Assembly (NCBI GenBank): GCA_028284445.1
Contig: JANQRS010000070.1
Coordinates: 44,337 to 108,336, forward strand
DNA from: Calditrichia bacterium
GTDB taxonomy: Bacteria; Calditrichota; Calditrichia; RBG-13-44-9; J075
DNA length: 64,000 bases
Reading direction: 5' to 3'
In this document: positions 36,001-43,299 of the stretch, piece after piece
Layout: every line of letters starts with the position of its first letter
Position numbering within the stretch: the stretch's first letter is position 1
Program-made: the position numbers and the translations under genes
The notes under the pieces: model-generated
Databases searched by the model: none
What the model was told of the DNA's origin: nothing
The model's input: the letters and a program-made list of their open reading frames with translations, nothing else

Positions 36001-37026
36001 TTGCTGTTGTTGAAGAAAAGCGCTTCTCGGCATGCAAAAGAACTAAAGATTATCGAAAAAGCGGCAAAGGACGGTGCCGGTATTGTTAAGCGGCTGCAGG
36101 TTGTCACGAAGCGTGATCGTGCAAAAGAGTTTGAGAATCTCTATCTGGATGAATTGATACAGGACAGCCTGCTCTATTCTGCTCAAAAGCTCAAGCTGCG
36201 TACACAAGTCAAAGGCCAGGAAATCCAGATTCATTCAGAGCTTTCCAAGAAACTGGTTGTCACCGGCAACCCCATCGAACTAAAGGAAGTATTCACCAAC
36301 CTGATATTCAATGCTTTCGACGCTATGCACGACGGCGGTGAATTATTCCTGACCACCAGCAAACTTGATGCGACGACTGCCCGAATTATTATCCGTGACA
36401 CCGGCACCGGTATGCCCGAAGAGGTTCGAAAGAAGATTTTTGATCCCTTCTTTACAACAAAAGGTGAGCGTGGCACTGGTCTGGGTCTGAGCCTTGTTTA
36501 CAATATCATTACGGCGCACCAGGGCAGCGTTGAGGTAAGAAGCAACCCTGGTCAGGGCACGGAATTTATCATCGATTTGCCGCTTTCCAAGCAGCGCCCG
36601 AAATCCAAGCCCATCCTTGCAACGCCAGTGATGGAAGCGGCCGGTGATATTCGTCTGCTGGTAGTCGACGATGAGATTGAACTCCTGGAAACTATTTCCG
36701 AAGTCTTGAAACTCAAATATGAAAAAGTCGACATTGCCAACAGCGGCAAAGAAGCCTTGCATCACCTGAAGCGCAATCGCTACGATGTAGTGCTGACAGA
36801 CTTAGGGATGCCCGGTATCTCGGGATGGGAAGTAGCCCGAAAAAGCAAGGAAGTAAATGCGGAGTCCAGGGTAATTCTGGTAACCGGTTGGGGAATGCAG
36901 GCAGAAGATGAACTAAAGCACCACGATGAATATGTGGACAAAATTATCTCGAAACCATACGATCTTGAGCAGTTGGTGGATGTTATCGAAACGATACGCG
37001 CGCACGCTAACACTCAACCACATTAA
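33058..37026 (+). CDS. Hybrid sensor histidine kinase with PAS, GAF and receiver domains
   Basis: A 1322-residue cytoplasmic sensor without clear membrane segments. By position: an N-terminal helical region (1-140), PAS (141-257), PAS (268-375), GAF (about 388-545), a second GAF-like region (560-710), PAS (725-840), PAS-like (845-945), HisKA with phospho-acceptor H967 in VAHDFNN, HATPase_c (1060-1175; NLIFNAFDAM, DTGTGMP, GTGLGLSLV) and a C-terminal receiver (LLVVDDE, phospho-acceptor D1248 in VVLTDLGMPG, then SKPYDLEQL). The presence of a receiver but no output domain suggests a phosphorelay with another protein. Its last 20 bases overlap the convergent sdaA. Confidence 0.92.
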   Translation: MKNDLLRQWAIALAPMSYAQAHFCTCTPSLAFEVLEQLRQGQITSKTRSAIHTYCESNGLSRDQLVDSLFKLHALLSDTELTFPRPHQEVLADLQAEILAFANDESVSAQASQLPVIVNPRPANQSSTRTAFQEETHQVLNLMAMTLESIGEGIVITEPIADGKIVFVNKMIEETSGYSRDWLFGQAYSALGGKTFSQDQHQEIFQASMAGGWTGEVELTNKDGKRYTIQLTTKPVVAQNGDIVAIVGIQRDISRQKRDRQSIIQLQQFIASIINNLQSFIFVTSEDATIRFWNQAIAKASERTSSSVFGKSLYDILPAMKPLRISRNEAPTKVCLDLFDKNERFYKLSLRDIPGKSENNFTLWVLQDIHEEETLKAQITWQNQRLKFLGDLANHLNATLDIRETLRIFSEELSQIMPFRQLSILLPVDKQKRYFRLFFSSNQEHGHFPEDIVFNLEPCSVYPELVGKNCPKFIHLVEDNNFPLAPLPSPGRTITEHPYCFPIVFSNDLIAIFNITAEDYRTFSPEDLEFLEQVVGHLTVALKNCIQFDQFERRNQKLRFIYKLFERVRLNLPQGEMLRNILKNLSSSFSYTHLALYQVNQRGDRRLLADFAGEGAPIIEFPAKIPHGLEQTNFPLVWMDLTAPNPFRFIVGDRLNNTYPKFAICLSTSSSYFGEISLIGFCDHYLPDLSYDNHIEIIKQVLHEIVLALDHTYLFNKTRKAEKAWETTFNEVQIGLAVVDEHFYIKRANKSFWKIFRREDNIPRHAVSWQSLIDQQVRGDEFRQTSFLSFIEDYQAIEWQDMKSGRYLVRRFFPFHRDNVAFSGGIFTVQDITEEREKDAHIRFLSQFPEINPNLILSLSSLGQVVYCNPAATRVLGTLEDDDSPERLVPMTFLFELQNGNFKRDIAHEYIHKLNDRVYQFVAFQPGSDDNIYLYGMDIKDRLDLQEKLVQTERMRAMGEMAHGVAHDFNNLLTTILGRTQLLLLKKSASRHAKELKIIEKAAKDGAGIVKRLQVVTKRDRAKEFENLYLDELIQDSLLYSAQKLKLRTQVKGQEIQIHSELSKKLVVTGNPIELKEVFTNLIFNAFDAMHDGGELFLTTSKLDATTARIIIRDTGTGMPEEVRKKIFDPFFTTKGERGTGLGLSLVYNIITAHQGSVEVRSNPGQGTEFIIDLPLSKQRPKSKPILATPVMEAAGDIRLLVVDDEIELLETISEVLKLKYEKVDIANSGKEALHHLKRNRYDVVLTDLGMPGISGWEVARKSKEVNAESRVILVTGWGMQAEDELKHHDEYVDKIISKPYDLEQLVDVIETIRAHANTQPH

Positions 37027-38428
37027 TACCAATATTCACCGCCAACCCGCCTTCAGACGTTTCCTTATATTTGTCATTCATATCCAATGCCGTTTCCCAC
37101 ATGGATTTGATAACAGAATCGAGAGAGACTTTCGCCGTCAGCGGATTGCCTTCAATGGCAATATTGGCCGCCGTGATGGCCTTAATTGCTCCCATCGAGT
37201 TCCGTTCAATACAGGGAATCTGAACCAGTCCGCCAACAGGATCACAGGTTAATCCAAGGTGATGCTCCATGGCTATTTCCGCGGCCATGAGCGCCTGTCC
37301 GGGACTGCCGCCAAGGCATTCTGTCAGTGCGCCGGCAGCCATCGCTGAAGACACGCCGATCTCAGCCTGACATCCGCCCAGGGCTGCCGAGATTGTCGCC
37401 CCTTTCTTAAAGATACTGCCAAGCTCACCGGCAACCAACAGGAAGCGCCGAATATCATCCTGAGAGCGGTGGTCCGTAAAGCAAATCATATAACAAAGCA
37501 CGGCCGGAATAACCCCGCTGGCCCCGTTTGTTGGCGCTGTGACCACTCGTCCGAAAGCAGCGTTCTGCTCATTCGTTGCGATCGCAAAACAGCTCACCCA
37601 TTTCAATATCTGCTGAAAATTCGGTGACTGTTTCTGAAGCGCAGCCATCCAGGTCTCCGCATCAGCACATACCACATCTGCAAGCAACTTGCGATTCAGT
37701 GAGGCAGCGCGGCGCTTAACGTTCAATCCCCCCGGCAGCTCCCCTTCAGTAGTACAGCCCATGTAGATACAATCGCGCATGGTATGCCAAAGTAGATCGA
37801 GCTGCTCATTTATCTGCTCACGGGTTCGCCAAACCTTTTCATTCTCCAAAACAATATCTGAAATATGCTGGTTCCGCTGATCACAATAGACGAGGAGTTC
37901 CTCGGCAAGTTGAATGGGAAAGGGTAGTTTGCGGTCACCATAGTCGAAGGTCTCATCCGCAGTCACTACAAAACCGCCCCCAATTGAAAAGTAGGTAAAG
38001 TCCTCCGCCTGATCGTTGGGAAACCGGTATGTGAAGCGAATACCGTTGGGATGAAATGGCTGTATCACCTGAAAATTGAAGTGGAGATCATTATCGATAT
38101 CAAAAGGAATGTCAACAAGGCCGGCGAGATGTAACCTCTTGCCGGAGCATACCTGCTCAAATTTCTGATGAACAGTGGAGATATCCATTGTTATCGGATC
38201 TTCACCAAGCAAACCGAGAATAACAGCGACATCGGTGCCATGGCCCTTACCGGTTTTGGCCAACGAGCCGTAGAGATCAACCTTGATGCTGCTGACCTCC
38301 TGAATCTGATGTCCCTGTTCGACGAGTTCTTTCAGGCTTCGCTCAGCTGCGCGCCATGGTCCCATTGTGTGCGAACTGGAAGGTCCGATACCAATCTTAA
38401 TGATATCAAAGACGCTGATTTGTTCCAT
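37007..38428 (-). CDS. sdaA: L-serine ammonia-lyase (serine dehydratase), iron-sulfur type
   Basis: Deaminates L-serine to pyruvate using a 4Fe-4S cluster. The single-chain protein of 473 residues has the N-terminal beta domain (GIGPSSSHTMGP) and the C-terminal alpha domain with cluster cysteines in GGCQAEIGV, GLTCDPVGG and IPCIERN. APTNGASGVIPAVL is another family signature. It ends 20 bases inside the opposite-strand histidine kinase gene. It starts three bases after the DUF1992 gene, in a close-packed run that also includes a Trm112-like protein and accA. Confidence 0.95.
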   Translation of the reverse strand: MEQISVFDIIKIGIGPSSSHTMGPWRAAERSLKELVEQGHQIQEVSSIKVDLYGSLAKTGKGHGTDVAVILGLLGEDPITMDISTVHQKFEQVCSGKRLHLAGLVDIPFDIDNDLHFNFQVIQPFHPNGIRFTYRFPNDQAEDFTYFSIGGGFVVTADETFDYGDRKLPFPIQLAEELLVYCDQRNQHISDIVLENEKVWRTREQINEQLDLLWHTMRDCIYMGCTTEGELPGGLNVKRRAASLNRKLLADVVCADAETWMAALQKQSPNFQQILKWVSCFAIATNEQNAAFGRVVTAPTNGASGVIPAVLCYMICFTDHRSQDDIRRFLLVAGELGSIFKKGATISAALGGCQAEIGVSSAMAAGALTECLGGSPGQALMAAEIAMEHHLGLTCDPVGGLVQIPCIERNSMGAIKAITAANIAIEGNPLTAKVSLDSVIKSMWETALDMNDKYKETSEGGLAVNIGINVVEC

Positions 38429-38431
38429 AAG

Positions 38432-38773
38432 CTAGGTTCCGCTTGAGGCACGGTGCACAGTGCCGTTTTGCTCGAGGCGTTCGGAGAGGCGTGTTTGCAG
38501 ATTTTGTCGACGCTTACGAAGCAGATTGCGCTCGGCTTCGCTGACGGTTTGTTCTATTTGATGATTGATGTCCGCAATTTCCCGCTTTAGTTGAACTTCT
38601 TCCGGGAGGACATTGGCATTTTTCAGAAGGTCGTATGCCATTCGTGTTTCCGCTGGCATACTAAAATAGGATTTCAAATCAATGGGCTTGCCTTCGCCCG
38701 GCAGGTTTTCCAGATCTCCGTTATCAATTGCTTCGCGAATCTTGCGTTCGGCCAGAAAATTCAGGATGCTCAT
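38432..38773 (-). CDS. DUF1992 (DnaJ-C28-like) protein
   Basis: Small soluble protein of 113 residues. The sequence AERKIREAIDNGDLENLPGEGKPI is the DUF1992 hallmark, found in bacterial YhdN-type proteins and in vertebrate DNAJC28; function is not established. The C-terminal half is a charged helix rich in Arg/Glu, probably a coiled coil. Its ATG overlaps the stop of the Trm112-like gene (ATGA at 38770-38773), and it is three bases ahead of sdaA. Housekeeping role only by co-occurrence. Confidence 0.88.
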   Translation of the reverse strand: MSILNFLAERKIREAIDNGDLENLPGEGKPIDLKSYFSMPAETRMAYDLLKNANVLPEEVQLKREIADINHQIEQTVSEAERNLLRKRRQNLQTRLSERLEQNGTVHRASSGT

Positions 38774-38985
38774 TCACCTTCGCCCTCGTTGACAGTCTGG
38801 CCTTCAGCCGCCTCCTTGAGCGGACGGGCTCGGTCACCAAGCATGATGGGGATGTCATTTTCAATTGGGTAGCCAAGATTGCAAGCATGGCAGGCCAGCA
38901 AGGGTTTTTCCGCGGTTCCGGCGGATGAAAGCGCCCCCTTGCATCGTGGACAAATCAGTATGCTTAACAAATCAGGATTCGGCAT
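38770..38985 (-). CDS. Trm112/YcaR (UPF0434)-like zinc-ribbon protein
   Basis: A 71-residue protein. CPRCKG near residue 12 and CHACNLGYPI near residue 33 give the paired CxxC zinc site and the YPI strand of the Trm112 family, whose members activate methyltransferases or act as small chaperones. The acidic tail (EAAEGQTVNEGEGE) is longer than in E. coli YcaR. It lies between accA, whose stop shares base 38985, and the DUF1992 gene, which it overlaps by four bases. Confidence 0.88.
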   Translation of the reverse strand: MPNPDLLSILICPRCKGALSSAGTAEKPLLACHACNLGYPIENDIPIMLGDRARPLKEAAEGQTVNEGEGE

Positions 38986-39950
38986 TATTCTTTCCAGGCC
39001 CCCATTGCCTCATATTTCTTGATCCGTTCCTCGATCAGCTGATCTACCGGTTTATGACTGAGACGTTCAAATTCTTTAAGAACAGCGGTCTTCAGCGTTT
39101 CAGCTGTCTCTTCCGGATTCCAATGTGCGCCACCGAGCGGTTCAGGCAATATGGAATCAATAACGCCGAGCTTTAGCAAGTCCGGTGCGGTTAACTTCAT
39201 GGCGCTGGCTGCTGTTTCCGCCTTGGCATTATCCTTCCAGAGAATCGCCGCGCAGCCTTCCGGTGAAATGACCGAATACCAACAATTCTCCATCATCAGG
39301 ATCACATCACCGACCCCGATGCCGAGAGCGCCGCCGGACGCGCCTTCACCAATGACCACAACAACAATAGGTACGGATAAACGTGACATTTCCAGCAGGT
39401 TTCTGGCAATTGCCTCGGCTTGACCGCGTTCTTCTGCACCGAGTCCCGGATAGGCGCCGGGCGTATCAATCAGGCAGAGGATGGGCATGTTGAATTTTGC
39501 GCCCAGCTTCATCAGACGTAGCGCCTTGCGATATCCTTCCGGATTAGACATGCCAAAGTTTCTATGAAGTTTTTCCTTTACGTCCCGGCCCTTCTGGTGC
39601 CCGACGATGATGATTCGGTGATCGCCAATTTTGCCAATTCCACCAACCATGGCCGGATCGTCTGCAAAGCAACGATCGCCATGCAATTCGATGAAGTCTT
39701 CAGTCATCAACTCTATGTAATCAAGCGTAAAAGGGCGGTCAGAATGGCGGGCCAATTGAACCCGCTGCCAGGGGCTCAACTTTGAATATATATCTTTACG
39801 CAGCGACTCGGCCTTCTTGCTGAGTTGCCGAATATCATCCGTCAGATCTACCCCGGTTTCCCGGGCATATTCCTCCATCTCAGAAATCTTTTTCTGAAGC
39901 TCTACAACCGGCTTCTCAAAGGGGAGGATTTCACGAAATGTCTTCTTCAA
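38985..39950 (-). CDS. accA: Acetyl-CoA carboxylase carboxyltransferase subunit alpha
   Basis: Carboxyltransferase alpha subunit, which moves CO2 from biotin to acetyl-CoA in the first step of fatty-acid synthesis. The 321-residue protein shows the typical WQRVQLARHSDRPFTLDY, GDRCFADD, DTPGAYPGLGAEERGQ and GEGASGGALGIGVGD stretches. A helical N-terminus (EKPVVELQKKISEMEEY) packs against the partner AccD, which is not encoded in this window. It is the first gene of a close-packed run with the Trm112-like, DUF1992 and sdaA genes. Confidence 0.96.
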   Translation of the reverse strand: MKKTFREILPFEKPVVELQKKISEMEEYARETGVDLTDDIRQLSKKAESLRKDIYSKLSPWQRVQLARHSDRPFTLDYIELMTEDFIELHGDRCFADDPAMVGGIGKIGDHRIIIVGHQKGRDVKEKLHRNFGMSNPEGYRKALRLMKLGAKFNMPILCLIDTPGAYPGLGAEERGQAEAIARNLLEMSRLSVPIVVVVIGEGASGGALGIGVGDVILMMENCWYSVISPEGCAAILWKDNAKAETAASAMKLTAPDLLKLGVIDSILPEPLGGAHWNPEETAETLKTAVLKEFERLSHKPVDQLIEERIKKYEAMGAWKE

Positions 39951-40061
39951 TTAACAATCCTTTTCAGTTTCTCCAATCACCGGAGCTATACTTTTCAGCG
40001 GTGTGCGTGACAATATACAATCTGACGAGCGGAAAAGAAAGCGATGAGCCACTGACGTGAT

Positions 40062-40130
40062 AAATCCCAAATTCCAAAACGCCAAATCCCAAATTTTGGA
40101 ATTTGAAAGATTGGTATTTGGCATTTATTC
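40062..40130. repeat. Inverted CCAAATTCCAA-type repeat
   Basis: Perfect 12-base arms CAAATTCCAAAA (40068-40079) and TTTTGGAATTTG (40094-40105) flank a 14-base loop that itself contains CCAAATCCC. A further inverted match, GGTATTTGGCATTT, follows up to about 40128 and mirrors the AAATGCCAAAT of the copy at 3434. It occupies most of the gap between accA and a downstream GT2 gene, and belongs to the same family as 3434, 6769, 56483 and 60507. Confidence 0.7.
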
Positions 40131-40134
40131 CTTT

Positions 40135-40851
40135 TTAGTATTTCCCAAACAGGCTCTGGATTTTGATCTTCCAAACCATATAAGCGGCTTCGAACATAAT
40201 TTTGCGCGACATCTTCGATTGGCCTACGGTGCGATCAGCAAAGACGATTGAAATTTCCTTGATACGGAAATCACGCTTCCAGGCTTTGAAGTGCATTTCA
40301 ATCTGAAAGGAGTAGCCGTTGGACTTAACATCGTCCAGCGGAATTGCCTCGAGCACTTCGCGGCGAAAGCATTTAAAACCGCTGGTACAGTCCGTTAGGG
40401 GCATACCGGTAATTACCCGGGTGTACATGCTGGCGAACATGCTGAGCATCAAGCGACTCAGCGGCCAATTGATGACGTTTACACCTACCAGATAACGGGA
40501 ACCGATAACCAAATCGGCATCGGGCATCAGGGCAAGGAAATTTGGTATTTCGCGGGGATTGTGCGAAAGATCGGCATCCATCTCAATGATATAGTCGTAG
40601 CCATTTTCCAGGGCAAATTTGAAACCGGCGATGTAGGCTGTGCCGAGCCCCAGCTTCCCGGACCTTTCGATCATAAACAGGCGGGGATTGTCTGCCATTT
40701 TCTCACGGATTAGAGCAGCAGTGCCATCCGGAGAATTATCATCAACAATCAGTACATCCAACCCATCAATTTCCAACCCGTAAACAATTTCCAGCGCTGT
40801 CAGAATATTCTCACGCTCGTTATAGGTCGGAATGATTACAAGTGTCTTCAT
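40135..40851 (-). CDS. Dolichol/polyprenyl-phosphate mannose synthase-like GT2
   Basis: Inverting GT-A glycosyltransferase of 238 residues. VIIPTYNERENI at the start, LIVDDNSPDGT, IEMDADLSHNP (the DxD metal site) and DCTSGFKCFRREVL are the DPM1-type signature, and there is no C-terminal membrane domain. It probably makes polyprenyl-phospho-mannose (or another hexose). The DUF2723 protein O-mannosyltransferase and the GT-C enzyme in this window need such a donor. A paralogous use in glucosylation cannot be excluded. Confidence 0.92.
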   Translation of the reverse strand: MKTLVIIPTYNERENILTALEIVYGLEIDGLDVLIVDDNSPDGTAALIREKMADNPRLFMIERSGKLGLGTAYIAGFKFALENGYDYIIEMDADLSHNPREIPNFLALMPDADLVIGSRYLVGVNVINWPLSRLMLSMFASMYTRVITGMPLTDCTSGFKCFRREVLEAIPLDDVKSNGYSFQIEMHFKAWKRDFRIKEISIVFADRTVGQSKMSRKIMFEAAYMVWKIKIQSLFGKY

Positions 40852-40867
40852 GAGCCTCCGGTTAAAC

Positions 40868-41755
40868 CTAAAGCTGCAATTTTAGGAAGTCCAGTGCGGT
40901 GTCCAGTGAGCGGGGCTCAAATTGAAAGTCGCTAATCGCCTTGTCAATTTTCAGGCCGCCCTTCATGGGACGCGGTGATGCCTGGTTCAAATCTGCAGTC
41001 AGAATCGGTGTTATCAGTTCCTTGTCAAAGTCAAAAACATCGGCAATTGCAACGGCAAAATCAAATCGATTTAAATATTCTCTACCGGCAAGGTGATAGA
41101 TCCCATATCGGGAGGCAGATATCATCTTGCGAATGCCTTCAGCAAGATCCTCAGCCAGAATCGGATTATTATACTGATCAGTAACTACCCGAATCGCTTT
41201 GCCGGCCCTTAGACTATTATAAACCCATAGAAAGAAATTGTTCTTCACTTTCTCGCCGGTGCCATAAATGACATTAGTACGGACAATGGCATAGGGCACT
41301 CCCTTCAACCTTACGGCATTTTCAGAGGCCAGTTTTGATTTACCATAATATCCAATGGGGTTAGGGGTGTCATCTTCATCATATGGGCCCTGCTTGCCAT
41401 CAAAGAGGTAGTCGGTCGACAGATGGACGAGCTGAGCCATATTTCGGCGAGCAGCGGCGGCAAGGTTTTCAACGGCTTTCACGTTGATGTTCCAGCATTC
41501 CTCCCGGCGGGTCTCGCAAGCATCAACATGGGTCAGCGCGGCGGCATTCACAATAACATCAGGCTGGAAACCATGAACCAGTTGCTTACAGTCAGCCTGC
41601 CGGGTGATGTCCAGCGGCTGGTAGCGGATTCCGGGGACTTGCACTGTCAAGGCATCCTGACGAGCTGTTGCCAGGACCTCAAATTGACCGGCCAAAGCAG
41701 TAACCAACTTCTGTCCAAGAAGGCCGTTGGCCCCGGAAACCATTATTTTTCGCAT
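40868..41755 (-). CDS. RfbD-like SDR (dTDP-4-dehydrorhamnose reductase family)
   Basis: Sugar-nucleotide reductase-like protein of 295 residues. It begins with the NAD(P) site VSGANGLLGQKL, has HLSTDYLFDGKQGPYDEDD (Ser-Thr-Asp-Tyr active region), PIGYYGKSKLASE (catalytic Tyr/Lys) and IVRTNVIYG. These match RfbD, which makes dTDP-L-rhamnose, but rfbA, rfbB and rfbC are not nearby, so another ketose or the methionine adenosyltransferase-beta-like branch is possible. It shares base 41755 with the preceding PfkB-family gene. Confidence 0.82.
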   Translation of the reverse strand: MRKIMVSGANGLLGQKLVTALAGQFEVLATARQDALTVQVPGIRYQPLDITRQADCKQLVHGFQPDVIVNAAALTHVDACETRREECWNINVKAVENLAAAARRNMAQLVHLSTDYLFDGKQGPYDEDDTPNPIGYYGKSKLASENAVRLKGVPYAIVRTNVIYGTGEKVKNNFFLWVYNSLRAGKAIRVVTDQYNNPILAEDLAEGIRKMISASRYGIYHLAGREYLNRFDFAVAIADVFDFDKELITPILTADLNQASPRPMKGGLKIDKAISDFQFEPRSLDTALDFLKLQL

Positions 41756-42681
41756 TATACTTTTACCAGGCTCTCTTCGCGAATCCTGTCCATCGTTGCA
41801 GTTAAGTGATGCATTTCATTGGTGCCACGCAAAGAGGCATTTGCGGCAGCCACAAGATTGGCAAACTCGGCAGCTTTCAGCACGTTGCCGCTTTTCTCAT
41901 ATTCCACGCAAAATCCGGCGCCAAAGGAGTCACCGCAACCAGTTGCATCGACCACGCGAGTCAGCGGATAGGCCGGAATCAGCTTCTGGCCAACCATGCC
42001 TTCGCGATGGTATACGGCAATCACGCCCTGTGGACCGCGGGTGGTGAGCAGGATCTGATCGTCCTTCATATATGTGTGCAGGAAATCAATTGGATTTCGA
42101 ACATCTTCCGACAATACGCCATACTCTTTTTCATTCATTTGAATAAACTTTGCGCCATTCAGCCACTTTTCAATGCCTTCCGGCTTTTCAAGGAATCGGC
42201 GCCCGAGGTTATCTAACCCCATAACCATATAGTGAATATCCAGGTACATTCGATCCCGCGCAATCTTGCTGAGCTTTAGAAAAGCTTCTTCGCTCAAATC
42301 CCAGCCGGAGATCATGTTGATAATGATGATATCAGAATCAATGAATGGCTCTATGTGCTCCCACTGTAAAGATGGGAATTGGAAGAGCGATTTTTCGTTT
42401 CGCTCTTCCGGCGCGGTATATTCGAGAATAACTTTATGATTTTTTTCTTCTGTTTGAATAAGTCCCTCAAGTGAGACGTTCGGCGTCTTATCCAGCAACG
42501 CCGAAACCGTCACAAAAATATCCTGCCCGACAAACGACACAGGAATAATTTCATCATCATCCTCCAGCAGGTTTGAGAGGACTGCAATATCGTAGAAAAT
42601 TCCGCCATAACTTTCGATGGGAGTCCCGCTAAACGGGAGAATCAAATCCTTATTGAGTGTTCCTATTACTGTGACCTTCAT
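41755..42681 (-). CDS. PfkB-family carbohydrate or nucleoside kinase
   Basis: A 308-residue ribokinase-like kinase. The second family signature is intact as DATGCGDSFGAGF, with the catalytic Asp in the CGD step. An N-terminal glycine-rich motif (GTLNKDLIL, SYGGIFYDIAVLSNLL) replaces the classical first signature. I chose the ATG at 42681, which gives the usual MKVTVIG opening; it lies 32 bases inside the purE coding end. Longer starts would read further into purE. It may phosphorylate a sugar for the neighbouring nucleotide-sugar pathway, but no substrate can be fixed. Confidence 0.82.
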   Translation of the reverse strand: MKVTVIGTLNKDLILPFSGTPIESYGGIFYDIAVLSNLLEDDDEIIPVSFVGQDIFVTVSALLDKTPNVSLEGLIQTEEKNHKVILEYTAPEERNEKSLFQFPSLQWEHIEPFIDSDIIIINMISGWDLSEEAFLKLSKIARDRMYLDIHYMVMGLDNLGRRFLEKPEGIEKWLNGAKFIQMNEKEYGVLSEDVRNPIDFLHTYMKDDQILLTTRGPQGVIAVYHREGMVGQKLIPAYPLTRVVDATGCGDSFGAGFCVEYEKSGNVLKAAEFANLVAAANASLRGTNEMHHLTATMDRIREESLVKV

Positions 42682-43141
42682 GAGACAGTTTACATCCATT
42701 CTTTTTGAATTCAACAAGCCGTGCATGTATATCGTCGTCAGCGAGGGCCATAATTTCCGCACTAAGCACAGCTGCATTTCGAGCGCCGGCTTTACCGATT
42801 GCCATACTTGCTACCGGAACGCCTGCCGGCATTTGGACTATCGAATACAAAGCGTCCACACCCTGCAGGTCGCTACCAGACAGCGGAACTCCGATAACAG
42901 GCAAAGTGGTATAAGCTGCTACAACCCCGGGTAAGTGGGCAGCCATACCTGCGCAAGCAACGATTACCTTATAACCGTTGTCGCGTGCGTTGCTGGCAAA
43001 ATCGTGTACTTTTTCCGGCGTGCGATGCGCTGACATTATAAATACATCGGCCGTAATTCCAAAATATTCATAGTATTCTAAAGAAGTCTCAACAATTTTT
43101 CTATCTGACTCACTTCCCATGACAATTCCAACCTTAGCCAT
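42650..43141 (-). CDS. purE: N5-carboxyaminoimidazole ribonucleotide mutase
   Basis: Class I PurE of 163 residues, acting in purine synthesis on N5-CAIR. VGIVMGSESDRKI, MSAHRTPEKV (catalytic His), GMAAHLPGVVA and GVPLSGSDLQGVDAL are diagnostic. The C-terminal tail (KLSHEGHSNRNTQ) is longer than usual and overlaps the next gene by 32 bases. purK and other purine genes are not adjacent, so it is an isolated member of the pathway here. Confidence 0.95.
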   Translation of the reverse strand: MAKVGIVMGSESDRKIVETSLEYYEYFGITADVFIMSAHRTPEKVHDFASNARDNGYKVIVACAGMAAHLPGVVAAYTTLPVIGVPLSGSDLQGVDALYSIVQMPAGVPVASMAIGKAGARNAAVLSAEIMALADDDIHARLVEFKKNGCKLSHEGHSNRNTQ

Positions 43142-43238
43142 CTACTCTGTCTCCTAAATTTTTGCGCTATTTGCGTTGATTGATTTGATTTATTGCTATG
43201 TGCTTAATATCGTCGATTTTTTAATATTCTGGAATCAC

Positions 43239-43285
43239 CGACATCCCCTTGTATCCCCCTTCGAAGGTGATACAGGGGGATGTCG
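43239..43285. repeat. TTCGAA-centred GC-rich palindrome, imperfect
   Basis: Arms begin CGACATCCCC and end GGGGGATGTCG, enclosing GTATCCCCC, TTCGAAG and GATAC. Apart from one wobble pair and a small shift at the centre the arms are complementary. It stands between purE and the DUF4837 lipoprotein gene. It shares the ATCCCC...TTCGAAG...GGGGGAT plan with the element at 53126-53179 and, less closely, with the 42-base palindromes at 10044 and 56525. Confidence 0.75.
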
Positions 43286-43299
43286 ATATTCAAACCTCA

